DNA of 64,000 nucleotides from Artemia franciscana (lineage: Eukaryota > Arthropoda > Branchiopoda > Anostraca > Artemiidae). How positions within the stretch are numbered: the first letter of the stretch is position 1; each line of letters opens with the position of its first letter. Below the pieces are notes generated by a model that did not search any database, was not told the DNA's origin, and saw only the letters and a program-made list of their open reading frames with translations. The position numbers and the translations under genes were made by a program. The DNA is taken from the NCBI RefSeq assembly GCF_032884065.1, contig NC_088879.1, forward strand, positions 22,740,038-22,804,037, read 5' to 3'. Of this stretch, positions 1 to 11,668 are shown piece by piece.

Positions 1-117
1 ATTCATTAGTTTAGACCTAGACCTTATAGAAATTGCTAATTTGGGACCTGGGAAGTCCCAGGGTTTAATATGCTATACCATTCAAGTATCAATACTATCT
101 CACACTGTTTGGAGCAC

Positions 118-2463
118 ACGTGGTGGATCCAGGGGGTGCACTCCCCCCACTAATGTAGTGGTAGATTTGTGTTGGGTCTACTTGCTCTGGTTTGGGGTGG
201 GATAAAAGTTTTTTTTGCAATTGGTTTTTAATAGTTTAGTTTTTAATACTTTTTTAATTATTAAGACTGTTTTTGTTTTTTTGCAAACAAGCTTGAAACA
301 AGGTTTTAGTTACTTTGTGCAGTCTGTCACACAAGTATTTACTGCCAAAAAGTATTTAATTGAATTTAGGTTTATCAAGGGGATATGTCTGTTTTACCAC
401 AAAAGCCAACTGGAAGGCAAAAATCTTCATTTTGTAATAACAAGGAGAGGAAATTTAAAATCCTAACTTCTTTAGCCTGTTGAAATGATATTTCAGGATT
501 GTGCTGTCACAACAGGGCTAAAAAGCCAAATATTTAATTCTATTTAATGTCATTTATTTGTTCTCAAGTCTTGCTATAGCACTGAGGTAAAGAAATTGAT
601 ATCATTACTTCTTTTGGCTGTCTTTTTTGTTTTTTTTGGAATTACCTTTTTTGCAAAGCAGGGTGGCTCTTAAAACATTGTTGTTTTTTAGGGGATTTGT
701 ATAATAGAAAGTAAATGTATGAGAAGTGCAAAAATTATTAATTCAAATTTTGGATTTTGCTGAGCATATGGTGGCCACTTTACTGCCTATTTTGATGTAA
801 TTGAAGCTCTATACTATATACAAATCACCTCTGTTCATCCAAAAGCATTAAAATAAAGGCCAAACTCTTTAAACTTTATGTAGATAACTTCAAAGACCAC
901 ACTGCCTTTCCATGACAAGAGTATAACAGTTCAAAATAGGGACGAAACCTTTTAATTGACAGTGAACAGATATGTGTATATCTACACATACCAGATATAC
1001 ATGTATACTGCAATGGATATGTATTTGAAATATCCAGTCAAAGTTAGGTGACATGCCAAATCGTTTGACCTATATAAATTGTCACAAAGAGTGTATGGCC
1101 CCAAAAGATGGCTCAAGACCAATTATTTTTTTTTTTTTACAATCAAAAGCTTAACTCACTTGCTATAGTGGTCAAATGTGCAAATGGAAAAAATATGCAG
1201 AATATATTAAATATCATGTTTTCTTATAGATGATAAACAGCTTTTTATTATGACACTTGGGATTTACCAAGTGATATATAGCAATCATAAATTCTGTCAG
1301 TCTGTCAGTCCTGATTTTGCTAGTTTAGGCAGTTCTAGATAAGCTAGGAAAATGATATTTGGCAGGCGTATCAGGGAGCAGACCAGATTAAGATAGAAAT
1401 AGTTGTTTCCCTAATTTGACCATCTGGGGGGGAGTAGGGGACAGTTAATCCGGAAAACTTGGTGGGAAGAATAAGACAAGTCCTAGATACGTGATTGACA
1501 TAACTGGACTGAATCCGCTCTCTTTGGGGGAGTTGGAGGGGGGTGTCAATTTGGAAAAATTCGAAAAATTGAGGTATTTTTAACTTTAGAATGGGCGAAT
1601 GTTTGTGAGGTATTTTAAATTTGATATTTAGAAGGAAATCATGTATCAGAGCTCTTATTTTAAATCCCGACCAAATCTGGTGACATTGGGGGGAGTTAGA
1701 GGGGGAAACCAGAAATCTTGGGAAATGCTTAGAGTGGAGAGATTGGGATGAAAGTTAGTGGGTAGAATAAGCAAATGTTGTAGATACATGATTGACATAA
1801 CTGGACTGTATCCACTCTCTTTGGGGGAGTTAGGGGAGGTCCAATTCTTAGGCAAGTTTGATGCTTCTGGACATGCTAGGATGATGAAAATTGGTAGGCA
1901 TGTCAGGTACCTGTGCAATTTCACTTGGTAAAGTCATTTTCTTCAATTTGACCATCTGGGGGGCTGAAGGGAGAGGAAAAAATGAGGTATTTTTAACTTA
2001 TGAGTGGGTGATAAGATCTTAATAAATTTTGATATTTAGAAGGACCTCGTGTTTCAGAGTTCTTATTTTAAATCAAGACCAGCATTAAGCCTGTGATTTT
2101 CCTTTTAAATTGATCTATTGATTCTTAGAATTTTGCTATAGCTCATGCCATATGAGCTCTTGGCTCTTCCAACCTTGTCACAAGTGCTATATGAGCTCTT
2201 GTTTTTTTTTTATGGTGGGGTTGTTTATATAACTTATTATTTTTTGTATCAATATTTTTATACCATTTTAATTTCAACAGATTTATAGGAACTTAAACCC
2301 TCACCAGATTTTAGAATAAATTTATGACCATTTCCCATACCTACCTCCAACACATAATTGTCAAGGTTCCATTTTAATTGTGGATATTTCTTTGTTTGCA
2401 AGTTTATTGAAGCAACCTATTATGCAACCCCCCCCCCTAAGGAAAATCCTGGATCCGCCCCTG
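118..2463. mobile_element. Possible non-autonomous hAT-like element
   Basis: The left end (GGTGGATCCAGG, near 123) and the right end read in reverse (CAGGGGCGGATCCAGG, from 2463) form imperfect terminal inverted repeats. The flanks share GGAGCAC at 111-117 and 2464-2470, which fits an 8-bp hAT-type target duplication with one mismatch. There is no transposase frame inside. A family A repeat is nested at about 1249-2201. The two ends differ at several bases, so chance is not excluded. Confidence 0.35.
1249..2201 (+). repeat. Family A interspersed repeat, short copy
   Basis: The 5' end has the inverted repeat CACTTGG / CCAAGTG next to a GTCAGTCTGTCAGTCC motif. The body has the family phrases (GACATAACTGGAC, ATTTTAAATCCCGACC, AAATTTGATATTTAGAAGGA) and the 3' end reads CACAAGTGCTATATGAGC. 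The same order of blocks occurs at 8559-11668 and, reversed, at 61447-62770. It has no coding capacity. Confidence 0.8.
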
Positions 2464-2699
2464 GGAGCACCCTTGCTACGTGAATGATTAGTTGTACATA
2501 CGGTTGTTGTGGTAAAAAAATAAAATAAAAGTAAGACTAGAACTAAAGATATGAAAAATGGACAACATGTTAATTATTGATAAAATAAAAAATAGTCTGT
2601 AGAAATGACATGCAAATAGGTAACATAGGTAAATAGTTTTTTTAAGGGAGGGGGTAACCCAACCAAACACCCCCACCCCCGAAAATAAAGAAGAAGAAA

Positions 2700-3445
2700 A
2701 ATGATACCCCTGCTGGTGAAGTCCCTGGAATAGCTACCATTAATCTAAGAAAAGATATAATCTCAATACATATCCAGGTAGAATGGTACCTTTTGCTCTT
2801 CAAGATAAGCAAAGAGCTAAGATCACTTGGCTAAAGAAACCTTAGAATAATTAAAAAGCTGTATATCCATCAAACTAGATGAATCCCATTGTGTTATTGA
2901 AGAAGAAGACTGATGACAAGATTCTGTGTTAATCCAGTCTAATTGAATGATGGAGTTAAAAGACTACACTATTCAATTCTAGCTTTGATGATATAGTATC
3001 ATGCCTAGAAGGCTCAAGTTGTTTTGCAAGCTACAAGGATCTTCAGGATAGTGGATTACTGGAACCTAAAACTCTTAGAAGAATCCTCCTTACTAAGCAG
3101 TTCCACTATGTTTATGACCAATATTTTAAAAGAATGTCCCTTTGCATATTGTGGGCCTATGGTGAGTACCAGTGTAAAGTGTAGGATGTCCATTGTTGAT
3201 GACATTTTAGTTTGTGGCTCTGCAGGAGAAAGCCATGAGACAAGAATGAAGGGTCTCTTGCACAATGCAAGAGAAACAGACATTATATTCAATCAAGATA
3301 AATGTAAATTTAAATTCTCTGAGGTAGCATATTTGACAAGTACAATACAAAAGAAATACTATAAGTGTTTAGGGAGCCATGCCTGATCCCAGAAGGTTAA
3401 AACCAATGAATCATATGCTAAACAATTCTGCTTGGGTATTTGTAG
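2700..3445 (+). pseudogene. Decayed Ty3/gypsy retrotransposon reverse transcriptase fragment
   Basis: Translated pieces match Ty3/gypsy Pol in order across several frames: VPFALQDKQRAKITW near 2790, then NPIVLLKKKTDDKI near 2890, then DDIVSCLEGS near 2985, then the catalytic-core region VDDILVCGSAGESHETRMKG near 3190, then DKCKFKFSEVAYLTSTIQ. The typical family reading is Y/VDDILV...H...L..L.E..I..N..KC.F..SEV.FLG. In-frame stops and frameshifts make it non-functional. No LTR, protease or integrase was seen. Its 3' half is duplicated downstream. Confidence 0.8.
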
Positions 3446-4560
3446 GTTAAGAAAGTCTTTTCACTAACAGACATTCTCTGATCCACATGTCTTGTATGCC
3501 AATCACTATATGGTCTCTCACTATTTTGTCAGGTTTGGTGTATAAATATGGTTTTGCTAGTTTCTTCACTTGTGTTATCAAATTTTTAGCACTCCCGTTT
3601 TCTAATTACTCTCTTTTGTGGAACCCAAAGTGGGCAAAGAGGCTGTATACTCACCTTTGATGCTACATGCTCACTGAAACTCATGAACTATGGTTCACTT
3701 TTGCACTTTTCTGGATGTGTCAATATGAAAATTATACAATCAAGCTATACGTGCTAATGCATATATAAAATGATTCTTTTTCAGTCTTTTATCAATATAA
3801 TATGAAAAAAACTTCGTTTTCTCAAAGAGTTAAAGAGGCTGCGTCCCAAAGTCGAACCTTAAAACGTACAGTAGGATGTCCATTGTTGATGACATTCTAG
3901 TTTGTGGCTCTGCAGGAGAAAGCCATGAGACAAGAATGAAGGGTCTCTTGCACAATGCAAGAGAAACAGACATTATATTCAATCAAGATAAATGTAAATT
4001 TAAATTCTCTGAGGTAGCATATTTGACAAGTACAATACAAAAGAAATACTATAAGTGTTTAGGGAGCCATGCCTGATCCCAGAAGGTTAAAACCAATGAA
4101 TCATATGCTAAACAATTCTGCTTGGGTATTTGTAGGTTAAGAAAGTCTTTTCACTAACAGACATTCTCTGATCCACATGTCTTGTATGCCAATCACTATA
4201 TGGTCTCTCACCATTTTGTCAGGTTTGGTGTATAAATATGGTTTTGCTAGTTTCTTCACTTGTGTTATCAAATTTTTAGCACTCCCGTTTTCTAATTACT
4301 CTCTTTTGTGGAACCCAAAGTGGGCAAAGAGGCTGTATACTCACCTTTGATGCTACATGCTCACTGAAACTCATGAACTATGGTTCACTTTTGCACTTTT
4401 CTGGATGTGTCAATATGAAAATTATACAATCAAGCTATACGTGCTAATGCATATATAAAATGATTCTTTTTCAGTCTTTTATCAATATAATATGAAAAAA
4501 ACTTCGTTTTCTCAAAGAGTTAAAGAGGCTGCGTCCCAAAGTCGAACCTTAAAACGTACA
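3181..4560 (+). repeat. Tandem duplication, 2 x 690 bp
   Basis: 3181-3870 and 3871-4560 are nearly identical. I noticed only two substitutions, in the VDDIL codons and in a CTCACTATT/CTCACCATT site. Each unit begins with the gypsy VDDILVCGSAGE segment and ends with CTTAAAACGTACA, which is also part of the foldback arm that follows. The event is recent, or is an assembly duplication. Confidence 0.9.
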
Positions 4561-5054
4561 GGAATTAGGAGAGGCAGTTGGGGGGCTGCCGCCCCCCAAA
4601 CCCCCCGCTTTTAAAGACTCTTTTGTACAGTTTTTTTGTTGTACACCAACAAACCCCCAGCTCTTAGCTTGTGTGCTCTGTGTCTGGGAAACAGTTTCAA
4701 TAATTATGTTAAAATGTAAATGGAGTGGTCAACTTCATTGTTACTAATTACTAGTTTCGGCGCAATGGTTCTCCTGTCCTCTTGTGTTTAACATTTTTCG
4801 AAGTTATTCCATTATTCATTCATTTCAATTTTTTGTTAATTAAAAGAGGGCCTTTCCGAAGCCAAGAGTGGGGGGTTATGGGGGCGGCAGCGCCCCACAA
4901 CAAAAAACCTGTACAAAAGAGTCTTTAAAAGCGGGGGGTTTGGGGGTGGCAGCCCCCCCCCCCAACTGCCTCTCCTAATTCCTGTACGTTTTAAGGTTCG
5001 ACTTTGGGACGCAGCCTCCTTAACTCTTTAAGAAAACGAAGTTTTTTTCATATT
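4489..5054. mobile_element. Foldback element with ~155-bp inverted arms
   Basis: 4489-4641 and 4898-5054 are near-perfect reverse complements around a ~256-bp spacer. Landmarks in the left arm are GCGTCCCAAAGTCGAACC and AAAGCGGGG read in reverse, with a G/C-rich block (GGCAGTTGGGGGGCTGCC) in the middle. A third copy of the outer arm ends the first 690-bp unit at about 3800-3870. The spacer has no reading frame of note. Confidence 0.75.
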
Positions 5055-5204
5055 ATTTCTGTACGTTTTTCTACAATCCATGGTGGATGCAATTTAGTAA
5101 TAATTTTCCATGTTTATTTTCTCGCTTTCTGTATCAATAAATTCAAACTGACAAAATTATCTAATTTTGATAATTTTAATAGTTTAGCAGCTTAATTAAA
5201 AATT

Positions 5205-5276
5205 TAGCAGCTAATGGTTTTTACCCACCCGCCTCCAGTTTATGGGCCCAGCGCGCTTCCGCTGCGCCAAGCTGCT
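5205..5276 (-). pseudogene. Initiator tRNA-Met-like sequence, copy 1 (degenerate)
   Basis: 72 nt with a perfect acceptor stem (AGCAGCT / AGCTGCT) and GGGCCCAT around the anticodon. However, the anticodon stem is broken (GGG no longer faces CCC) and the T-loop has become GTAAAAA, losing the B box. TTTTT follows the 3' end. It shares flanks with the copy at 5519-5590, so the two arose by local duplication. Confidence 0.5.
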
Positions 5277-5518
5277 GTTATGCTTGTTATCAAACAAGTT
5301 ATTACAATAGAAAATTTCACCAACGGCTTCAATTAGGAAATCAATTTAAATGGTTCTTTTAACTTGCTTCCATCAAGCCTTACCCCCGCTTCAGTATAAA
5401 TTCTTGTGAACATTCCAGTATGTAATTCTGATCACATGTTTCCATGTTTATTTTCTCCCTTTCTGTATCAATAAATTCAAACTGACAAAATTACCTAATT
5501 TTACAAATTTTAAAAAAT

Positions 5519-5590
5519 TAGCATCTAGCGGTTTCGATCCACTGTCCTCTGGGTTATGGGCCCAGCACGCTTCCACTTCGTCAAGCTGCT
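5519..5590 (-). tRNA. Initiator tRNA-Met(CAT)-like sequence, copy 2
   Basis: 72 nt that fold as a tRNA. The anticodon stem is perfect (CTGGG / CCCAG) around the loop CCCATAA, with CAT at 5556-5558. The T-loop reads ATCGAAA (A54 and A60, hallmarks of eukaryotic initiator tRNA) and A1 pairs with T72. Against my memory of the metazoan initiator tRNA it differs at about 13 of 72 positions, mostly paired stem changes. A run of six T follows the 3' end, as for a pol III terminator. Initiator tRNA is usually almost invariant, so this may be a pseudogene or a SINE head rather than a working gene. Confidence 0.6.
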
Positions 5591-5689
5591 TTTAGTGTAA
5601 GAATTTTTCAAACAAGTGATGTTATTACAAGAGAAAATTTTACCTTCAATGGGGAAATGGGTTTTTCTAAGCTAGAAAATCGGGGGTTA

Positions 5690-6530
5690 AGAGTTTCCGA
5701 CGAAACTTTCCAGGGCACTTACTCGGAGAATTCCGCGTCGAATGAGTCTTCGTACACCCAGATCCGATGTCGGCTGTGACCTGTAGGCGTGGCGAAAAAA
5801 AAGAACATGAACATTATGTGGCTATGCGTGGTTTCTGGAAAACAGGGAAGGAGTTATCGGATCGAGCTGAAATTTCGCGGATAAGCTCCTGGACCCTAGG
5901 GGACCTTAACTTGTGAATTTCAGCCCGATCAGACAACGTTTAAGGGGGCTGGGGTTGGGGGGTTGAAACTTTTGGCCAGATTTTCCCCATGAAGGAAACG
6001 TCGGAGGGGGATGAAATTTGGCAGGTTTCTTAGTTGGAGCTCGGGCTACGAAATGCATCCCTCCCCATCCCTCTGCGACCACTGGAACCGAAGATCGCTT
6101 AACATTGTCGTGGTTCGCCTCTTTAAAGAGGCACGAGTGTGCCTCCTTGATTGGTCTTCTATTATTAAGCCTCCAATGCTTTCTGTAAGTTTCAACTTGA
6201 TCCCCCAATCCATTGCCAAGATAGTATGGAAATGCTATTTTGATAACATGGGTACCTTTAATGTATCTTTGTTTACCTTATTACATCTCTATGAAAAAGC
6301 TTTTACAGGGGATCATAGGCAAAAATTTTTAAGGCAGATTAAGGACCAAAAACATTTTAGCCCACTAACACTCCCCAAAAGCTTAAGCTCAATGTAGACT
6401 GCATATTTTAAAAGTTTGTTTCAGTTAATGTCTTTTGATGATCTCGGGTATACAGCCTATTTCAGGAATACACCCTAGAGAAGCTCTTGGAATCTTGGCC
6501 TTCGTATCAATTCTTAAAGGACAGAATAAA
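5690..6530. other. Unassigned stretch, possible repeat
   Basis: GC-richer than its surroundings (5690-6180), with overlapping reading frames of 100 and 128 codons on opposite strands that resemble nothing I know. Phrases such as GCGTCGAATGAGTCTTCG and the G-runs suggest repeat origin. A perfect short hairpin (GAGGC...GCCTC type) occurs near 6117-6143. I see no gene. Confidence 0.3.
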
Positions 6531-6538
6531 TAAATATT

Positions 6539-6975
6539 CTAATGGGGATAAGTCCATTTATTTAGACAGTAAAACTGGTACGAAAGTCTAGATATTTTGA
6601 TCAAATATGCAGAAATCATCATCAGTTGAGTTATTAAAGTGTTAAAATAAAAACTAACGTAGTTATACACAACAAAATACTTAACTTCCAAGTCATTCAC
6701 TAGATTTTTCTGAGACAGTTAAAAACAGTGTTCATTCAAAGTCTTTAGACGTAAATTTTCTTCTTTAATCTTGACTAAAAGTAAAATGCATTTCCAATGA
6801 AGGTGGCAAACTCTTCTGTGTTTTCTAATTGCTAAAGAAACGAACTAAAGAAAAGAAAAGAATTAAGAAAATGAACAATGTGATGAACAAATAAACATTC
6901 AAATAGGGATAAGTCCATTTATTTAAACAGTGAAAACAAATGGAAGAATTCTGTATATTTTGATTATATTATGAC
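6539..6975 (+). repeat. Direct repeat of a ~70-nt motif, ~365 nt apart
   Basis: GGGATAAGTCCATTTATTTA at about 6544 recurs at about 6906, each followed by a diverged ACAGT...GTCTAGATATTTTGAT / ACAGT...CTGTATATTTTGAT segment. They may be the ends of a retroelement with terminal direct repeats. The 360 nt between them code for nothing I recognise. Confidence 0.4.
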
Positions 6976-7035
6976 CTGGAAGCTAGGCAGTGTGGTCTGG
7001 AAAAAGCACACCTAATTTAAGGTATTACGCCGAGA

Positions 7036-7272
7036 ATGCTTAAAGGAAGGTGGTCCAAAATTTATGATGCCTCCTTCTATGTGTTACAGTCTACAAGGCC
7101 AATGAAGCCTCTCAGAAGGGTTTTATGGGAGATACCCAAAGCTGGAGCTTTAGTAAAGTTGGATGAAGGAAAAGTATTCACTAGTACATCTTTATCAGAT
7201 GGATCCATGTTGAAGCTATCTGTTTTTAGCAAGAGGTTAGGGGTGTCATTTTATATTGCTTTTAGATCTTAA
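7036..7272 (+). CDS. Unrecognised exon-like reading frame
   Basis: A 78-codon frame with balanced, protein-like composition (RPMKPLRRVLWEIPK, then VKLDEGKVF) in otherwise non-coding AT-rich DNA. Upstream, CTAATTTAAG could be an acceptor, and AAGAG followed by GTTAGG at about 7238 could be a donor. I do not recognise a family. It could be an exon of an undetected gene, a fragment of the neighbouring repeat, or chance. Confidence 0.2.
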   Translation: MLKGRWSKIYDASFYVLQSTRPMKPLRRVLWEIPKAGALVKLDEGKVFTSTSLSDGSMLKLSVFSKRLGVSFYIAFRS

Positions 7273-8558
7273 AGTCGTACTGAATGTGTTTTAGGGATTA
7301 TCTTTCTGAGATGCTATTTGATGCTGCATTTGTGAATTCGTCAGTTGTGTTGCATTTCTGTTCAGTATTTTAGCAACAAAATGTTAAATGCAATTAGTCG
7401 ATAATAAAGAAAAAAATTAATAAAAAAAAAAAATCATTTTCCTGTGTTGAGTTGAAAAACAGGTGGTATACTTTAATGGAACACTAGTAACCCCAAAGAA
7501 AATGTTGGCTAAGGAATTTCTAAGGAATCCTTGAGCAAACAATTCAACTATGCAGTGCATCAGAAAAAAAAAGTTTTAAGACTTGCAGCTTACTATCATT
7601 TACATACCAAAGTCGCCTTTAGTGATTCTTGTGAGTTTAGGACCTATATCCCAGGCAGACCCTTAAAAAGCAGAAAAATCATCTTAATTTGCTCATACAT
7701 TACAGTGAATTTTATTTTATAACTATAGCTGAGGGTTTTCTTTAATCCTGCATCCTAAAAGGGAAAAGTCAAGAACTCGATATTTCTGACATCCTTCTGG
7801 ATTTTCCTACATTTGGCAAAGTAACTCAAAATGCATAATGTTCGCAATTTAATCTTAGAGGACAGTGAAGAAACAAGGAAAATGTTTTGAATTTTTTTTA
7901 TTGTTGTTATAACCAGTTCTTTTTGCAAATGGAAAGGAGTTTGTCATGCATCTGGTGTACTCTAAACAAATTTTGGTATTACTACTCCGTTTTCCAACTT
8001 CTTTGGTGAGAGGGAAAGGGGAATATAATGCATTCTGAAAATTTAAACATATTGAGAACCAAATAAAATAGAAGAAAATAGATGGATTCTAATGAAATAG
8101 AAAATGTCACTTAACGTCTTCTGGACATACTGCAGCTGATTTGTCGCTATTTTTTCTCTTCCTATGCTCAAGTGACTGAATCCTGGAAAACAAATTTGCA
8201 CAGCATGAGAATTTTACTTAGAAACAAATTACCACAGTATATCCTTTGCATTTGAATATTTTTCAGAAATTTAATTTATTCCATCTCTTGTAGGTTTACA
8301 AAATTGACCACTTCGCCAAGAAAGACTATGGAGAAATGTGAAGAAATAAAAGAAATTATTTATGGTAACAATAGTCTATTTTTTCTTATACCTATGTTAA
8401 ATTCAAAGACGAAAACTGAATTCATTTGTATATATTGATGCTGGGTTATTTGGAAATTTTTAGCTATTATTATATTTGCTAATTTGTGTTCTCTATCTCA
8501 TATGTTCCCAACATTTCTTTTCTTCTTGTAAAAGTCATGGAGTCATTAACCTGCTCTT
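7273..8558. other. AT-rich stretch without recognised features
   Basis: Only short frames (60 codons or fewer) and A/T-runs such as 7410-7433. I see no gene, RNA or repeat shared with the rest of the window. Confidence 0.4.
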
Positions 8559-11500
8559 TTTTATGGCACTTGGTATTAACCAAGTGACATATAGCAATCG
8601 CCAATTCTGTCAGTCTGTCGGTCTGTCTGTCTGTTGATCCCGGTTTTGCTACTTTAGGCACTTCCAGGTAAGCTAGGACGATTAAATTTGGCAGGCGTAT
8701 CAGGGACGGGACCAGCTTAAATTAGAAATAGTCGTTTTCCCAATTTGACCATCTGGGGGGAGTGGGGGGCCGGTTAATTCGGAAAAAATAGAAAAATTGA
8801 AGTATTTATAACTTACGAACTGTTGATCAGATCTTAATGAAATTTGATGTTTGGAAAGATATCGTGTCTCAGAGCTGTTATTTTAAATCCCGACCGGATC
8901 TGGTGACATTGGGGGGGGGAATATGGGAGGGGGAAACCTAAAATCTTGGAAAACACTTAGAGTGGAGGGATCAGGATGAAACTTTGTGGGAAAAATAAGA
9001 ACAAGTCCTAGATACATGATTGACATAACCGGAACGGATCCGCTCTCTTTGGGGTGGTTGGGGGGGGGGGTAATTCTGAAAAATAAAAAAAATGAGGTAT
9101 TTTTAACTTACGAACGGGTTATCGGATCTCAATGAAATTTGATATTTAGAAGGATATGGTGTCTTAGAGCTCTTATTTTAAATCCCGACCAGATCTGGTG
9201 ACATTGGGGGGGGGGGGAGTTGGGAGGGGGAAACCTAAAACTTGGAATAAACTTAGAGTGAAGTACAGGATGAAACTTGGTGGGAATATTAAGCACGAGT
9301 CCTAGATACATGACTGACATAACCGGAACGGATCCGCTCTCTTTGGGGTAGTTGGGGGGGAGAAATTCTGAAAAATTAGAAAAAATGAGGTATTCTTAAC
9401 TTACAGACGGGTGATCGGATCTCAATGAAATTTGAGACTTAGAAGGATATCGTGTCTCAGAGCTCTTATTTTAAATCCCTACCGGATCTTGTGAAATTTG
9501 GGGGGAGTTGGGAGGGGGAAACCTAAAACTTGGACAAGACTTAGAGTGGAAGGATCGGGATGAAACTTGGTGGAAAAATAAGCACAAGTCCTAGATACAT
9601 AATTGACATAACCGGAACGGATCTGCTCCTTTTTGGGGAGTTAGGGGGGTTATAAATAGTCGTTTTCCCGATTTGACCATCTGGGGGGGAGTGGGGGGCC
9701 GGTTAATTCGGAAAAAAATAGAAAAATTGAAGTATTTTTAACGAACTGTTGATCAGATCTTAATGAAATTTGATGTTTGGAAGGATATTGTGTCTCAGAG
9801 CTGTTATTTAAAATCCCAACCAGATCTGGTGACATTGGGGGGGATATGGGAGGGGGAAACCTAAAATCTTGGAAAACACTTAGAGTGGAGGGATTGGGAT
9901 GAAACTTGGTGGGAAAAACAAGCACAAGTCCTAGATACATGATTGACATAACCGGAACAGACCCGCTCTCTTTGGGGTGGTTGGGGGGGGGGGTAATTCT
10001 GGAAAAAAAATGAGGAATTTTTAACTTACAAACGGGTGATCAGATCTCAATGAAATTTGATATTTAGAAGAATATGGTGTCTTAGAGCTCTTATTTTAAA
10101 TTTCGACCAGATCTGGTGACATTGGGGGGGGGGAGTTGGGAGGGGGAAACCTAAAACTTGGAAAAACCTTAGAGTAGAGGAATTGGGATGAAACCGGGTG
10201 GGAATATTAAGCACAAGTCCTAGATACATGACTGATATAACCGGAATGGATCCGCTCTCTTTGGGGTAGTTGGGGGGGGAGGTAATTCTGAAAAATTAGA
10301 GAAAATGAGGTATTGTAACTTACGAACGGGTGATCGGATCTCAATGAAATTTGATATTTAGAAGGATATCGTATCTCGGAGCTCTTATTTTAAATCCCGA
10401 CCGGATCTGGTGAAATTGGGGGGGGGAGTTGGGAGGGGGAAACCTAAAACTTGGAAAATACTTAGAGTGGAGGGATCGGGATGAAACTTGGTGGGAAAAT
10501 TAAACACAAGTCCTAGATACATGATTGACATAACCGGAACGGGTCCACTCTCTTTGGGGTTGTTGGGGGAGGGGTTAATTCTGAAAAATTAGAAAAAATG
10601 AGGTATTTTTAACTTACGAACGGTTGATCGGATCTCAATGAAATTTGATATTTAGAAGGACATTGTGACTCAGGGCTCTTATTTTAAATCTCAACCGGAT
10701 CAAGCGTAATTGGGGGGGGGGACCGGAAATCTTAGAAAATACTTAAAGCGGTGAGATCAGGATAAAACTGGATGGGAAGAATAGAAACCTGTCTAAGATA
10801 CGTGACTGACATAACCGGACCGGATCTGCTCTCTTTGGTGGAATTGGGGGGAGGGGGTAATTTTGAAAATTGAGGTATTTGTAACTTACGAAAGGGTGGC
10901 CAGATCTTAATGAAATTTGATATTTAGAAGGATCTTGTGCTTTAAAGTTCTAATTTTAAATTCCTACCAGATCCTGTGACATTGGGGGGAGTTGGAAGGG
11001 GAAACCGGAATTCTTGGAAAACGTGAAAACAGGGGTATTTATATCGTACGAATAGATGATCGGATCTTAATGAAATTTGATTTTTAAAAGGAATTCATGT
11101 CTCGGAGCTCTTATTTCAAATCCCAACCAGATCTTTTGACATTGGGGGGAGTTGGAGGGGGAAATCTTGGAAAAACATTGGGAGTGGAGGAATCAGGATG
11201 GAGCTTGGTGGATAGAATAAACAAATGTCCTTGATACGTGATTGACAGAATCGCACTGGATTCGCTTTCTTTGGGGGAGTTGGGGGGAGGGGTTCCGGCA
11301 AGTTTGGTGCTTCTGGAGGTGCTAGGACGATTAAAATTGGTAGGCGTGTCAGGGAGCTGCACATTTTGACTTGATAAAGTCGTTTTCCCAAATTCGACCA
11401 TCTGGGGCTAAATGGAGAGGAAAAATTTGAAAAAATTAGGTATTTATAACTTACGAGTGGGTGATCGGTTCTTAATGAATTTTGATATTTACAAGGACAT

Positions 11501-11668
11501 CGTGACTCGGAGCTCTTATTTTAAATCATGACCGGCATTAAGCCTCTTATTTTCCTTTTTAAATCAATCTATTGATTCATAGAATTTTGTTAGAGGTCAT
11601 ACCATACGATCTCTTAGCTCTTCTCACCTCGTCACAAGTGCCATATGAGCCCTTAGCTCTTGTTTATT
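8559..11668 (+). repeat. Family A interspersed repeat, long copy with ~290-bp internal array
   Basis: The 5' end has CACTTGGTATTAACCAAGTG (8567-8586, an 8-bp-stem hairpin), then a GTCTGTCGGTCTGTCTGTCTG run and CTAGGACGATTAAATTTGGC. The middle is a head-to-tail array. GATACATGAYTGACATAACC recurs near 9010, 9303, 9592, 9933, 10224, 10518 and 10797, so the unit is about 290 bp. The 341-bp step re-includes part of the 5' region. The 3' end carries CACAAGTGCCATATGAGC and TTAGCTCTTG. Small frames inside (for example on the minus strand at 9129-9320 and 9650-9949) are shadows of the repeat and recur in it. Confidence 0.85.

Larger units (their letters stand above)
5107..5680. repeat. Diverged tandem pair (~334 bp) carrying tRNA-iMet-like sequences
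   Basis: TCCATGTTTATTTTCTC...TCTGTATCAATAAATTC occurs at 5107 and again at 5441, followed in both by ACTGACAAAATTA, then a tRNA-like sequence, then CAAACAAGT and GAAAATTT. The second unit fades at about 5680. Confidence 0.7.
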
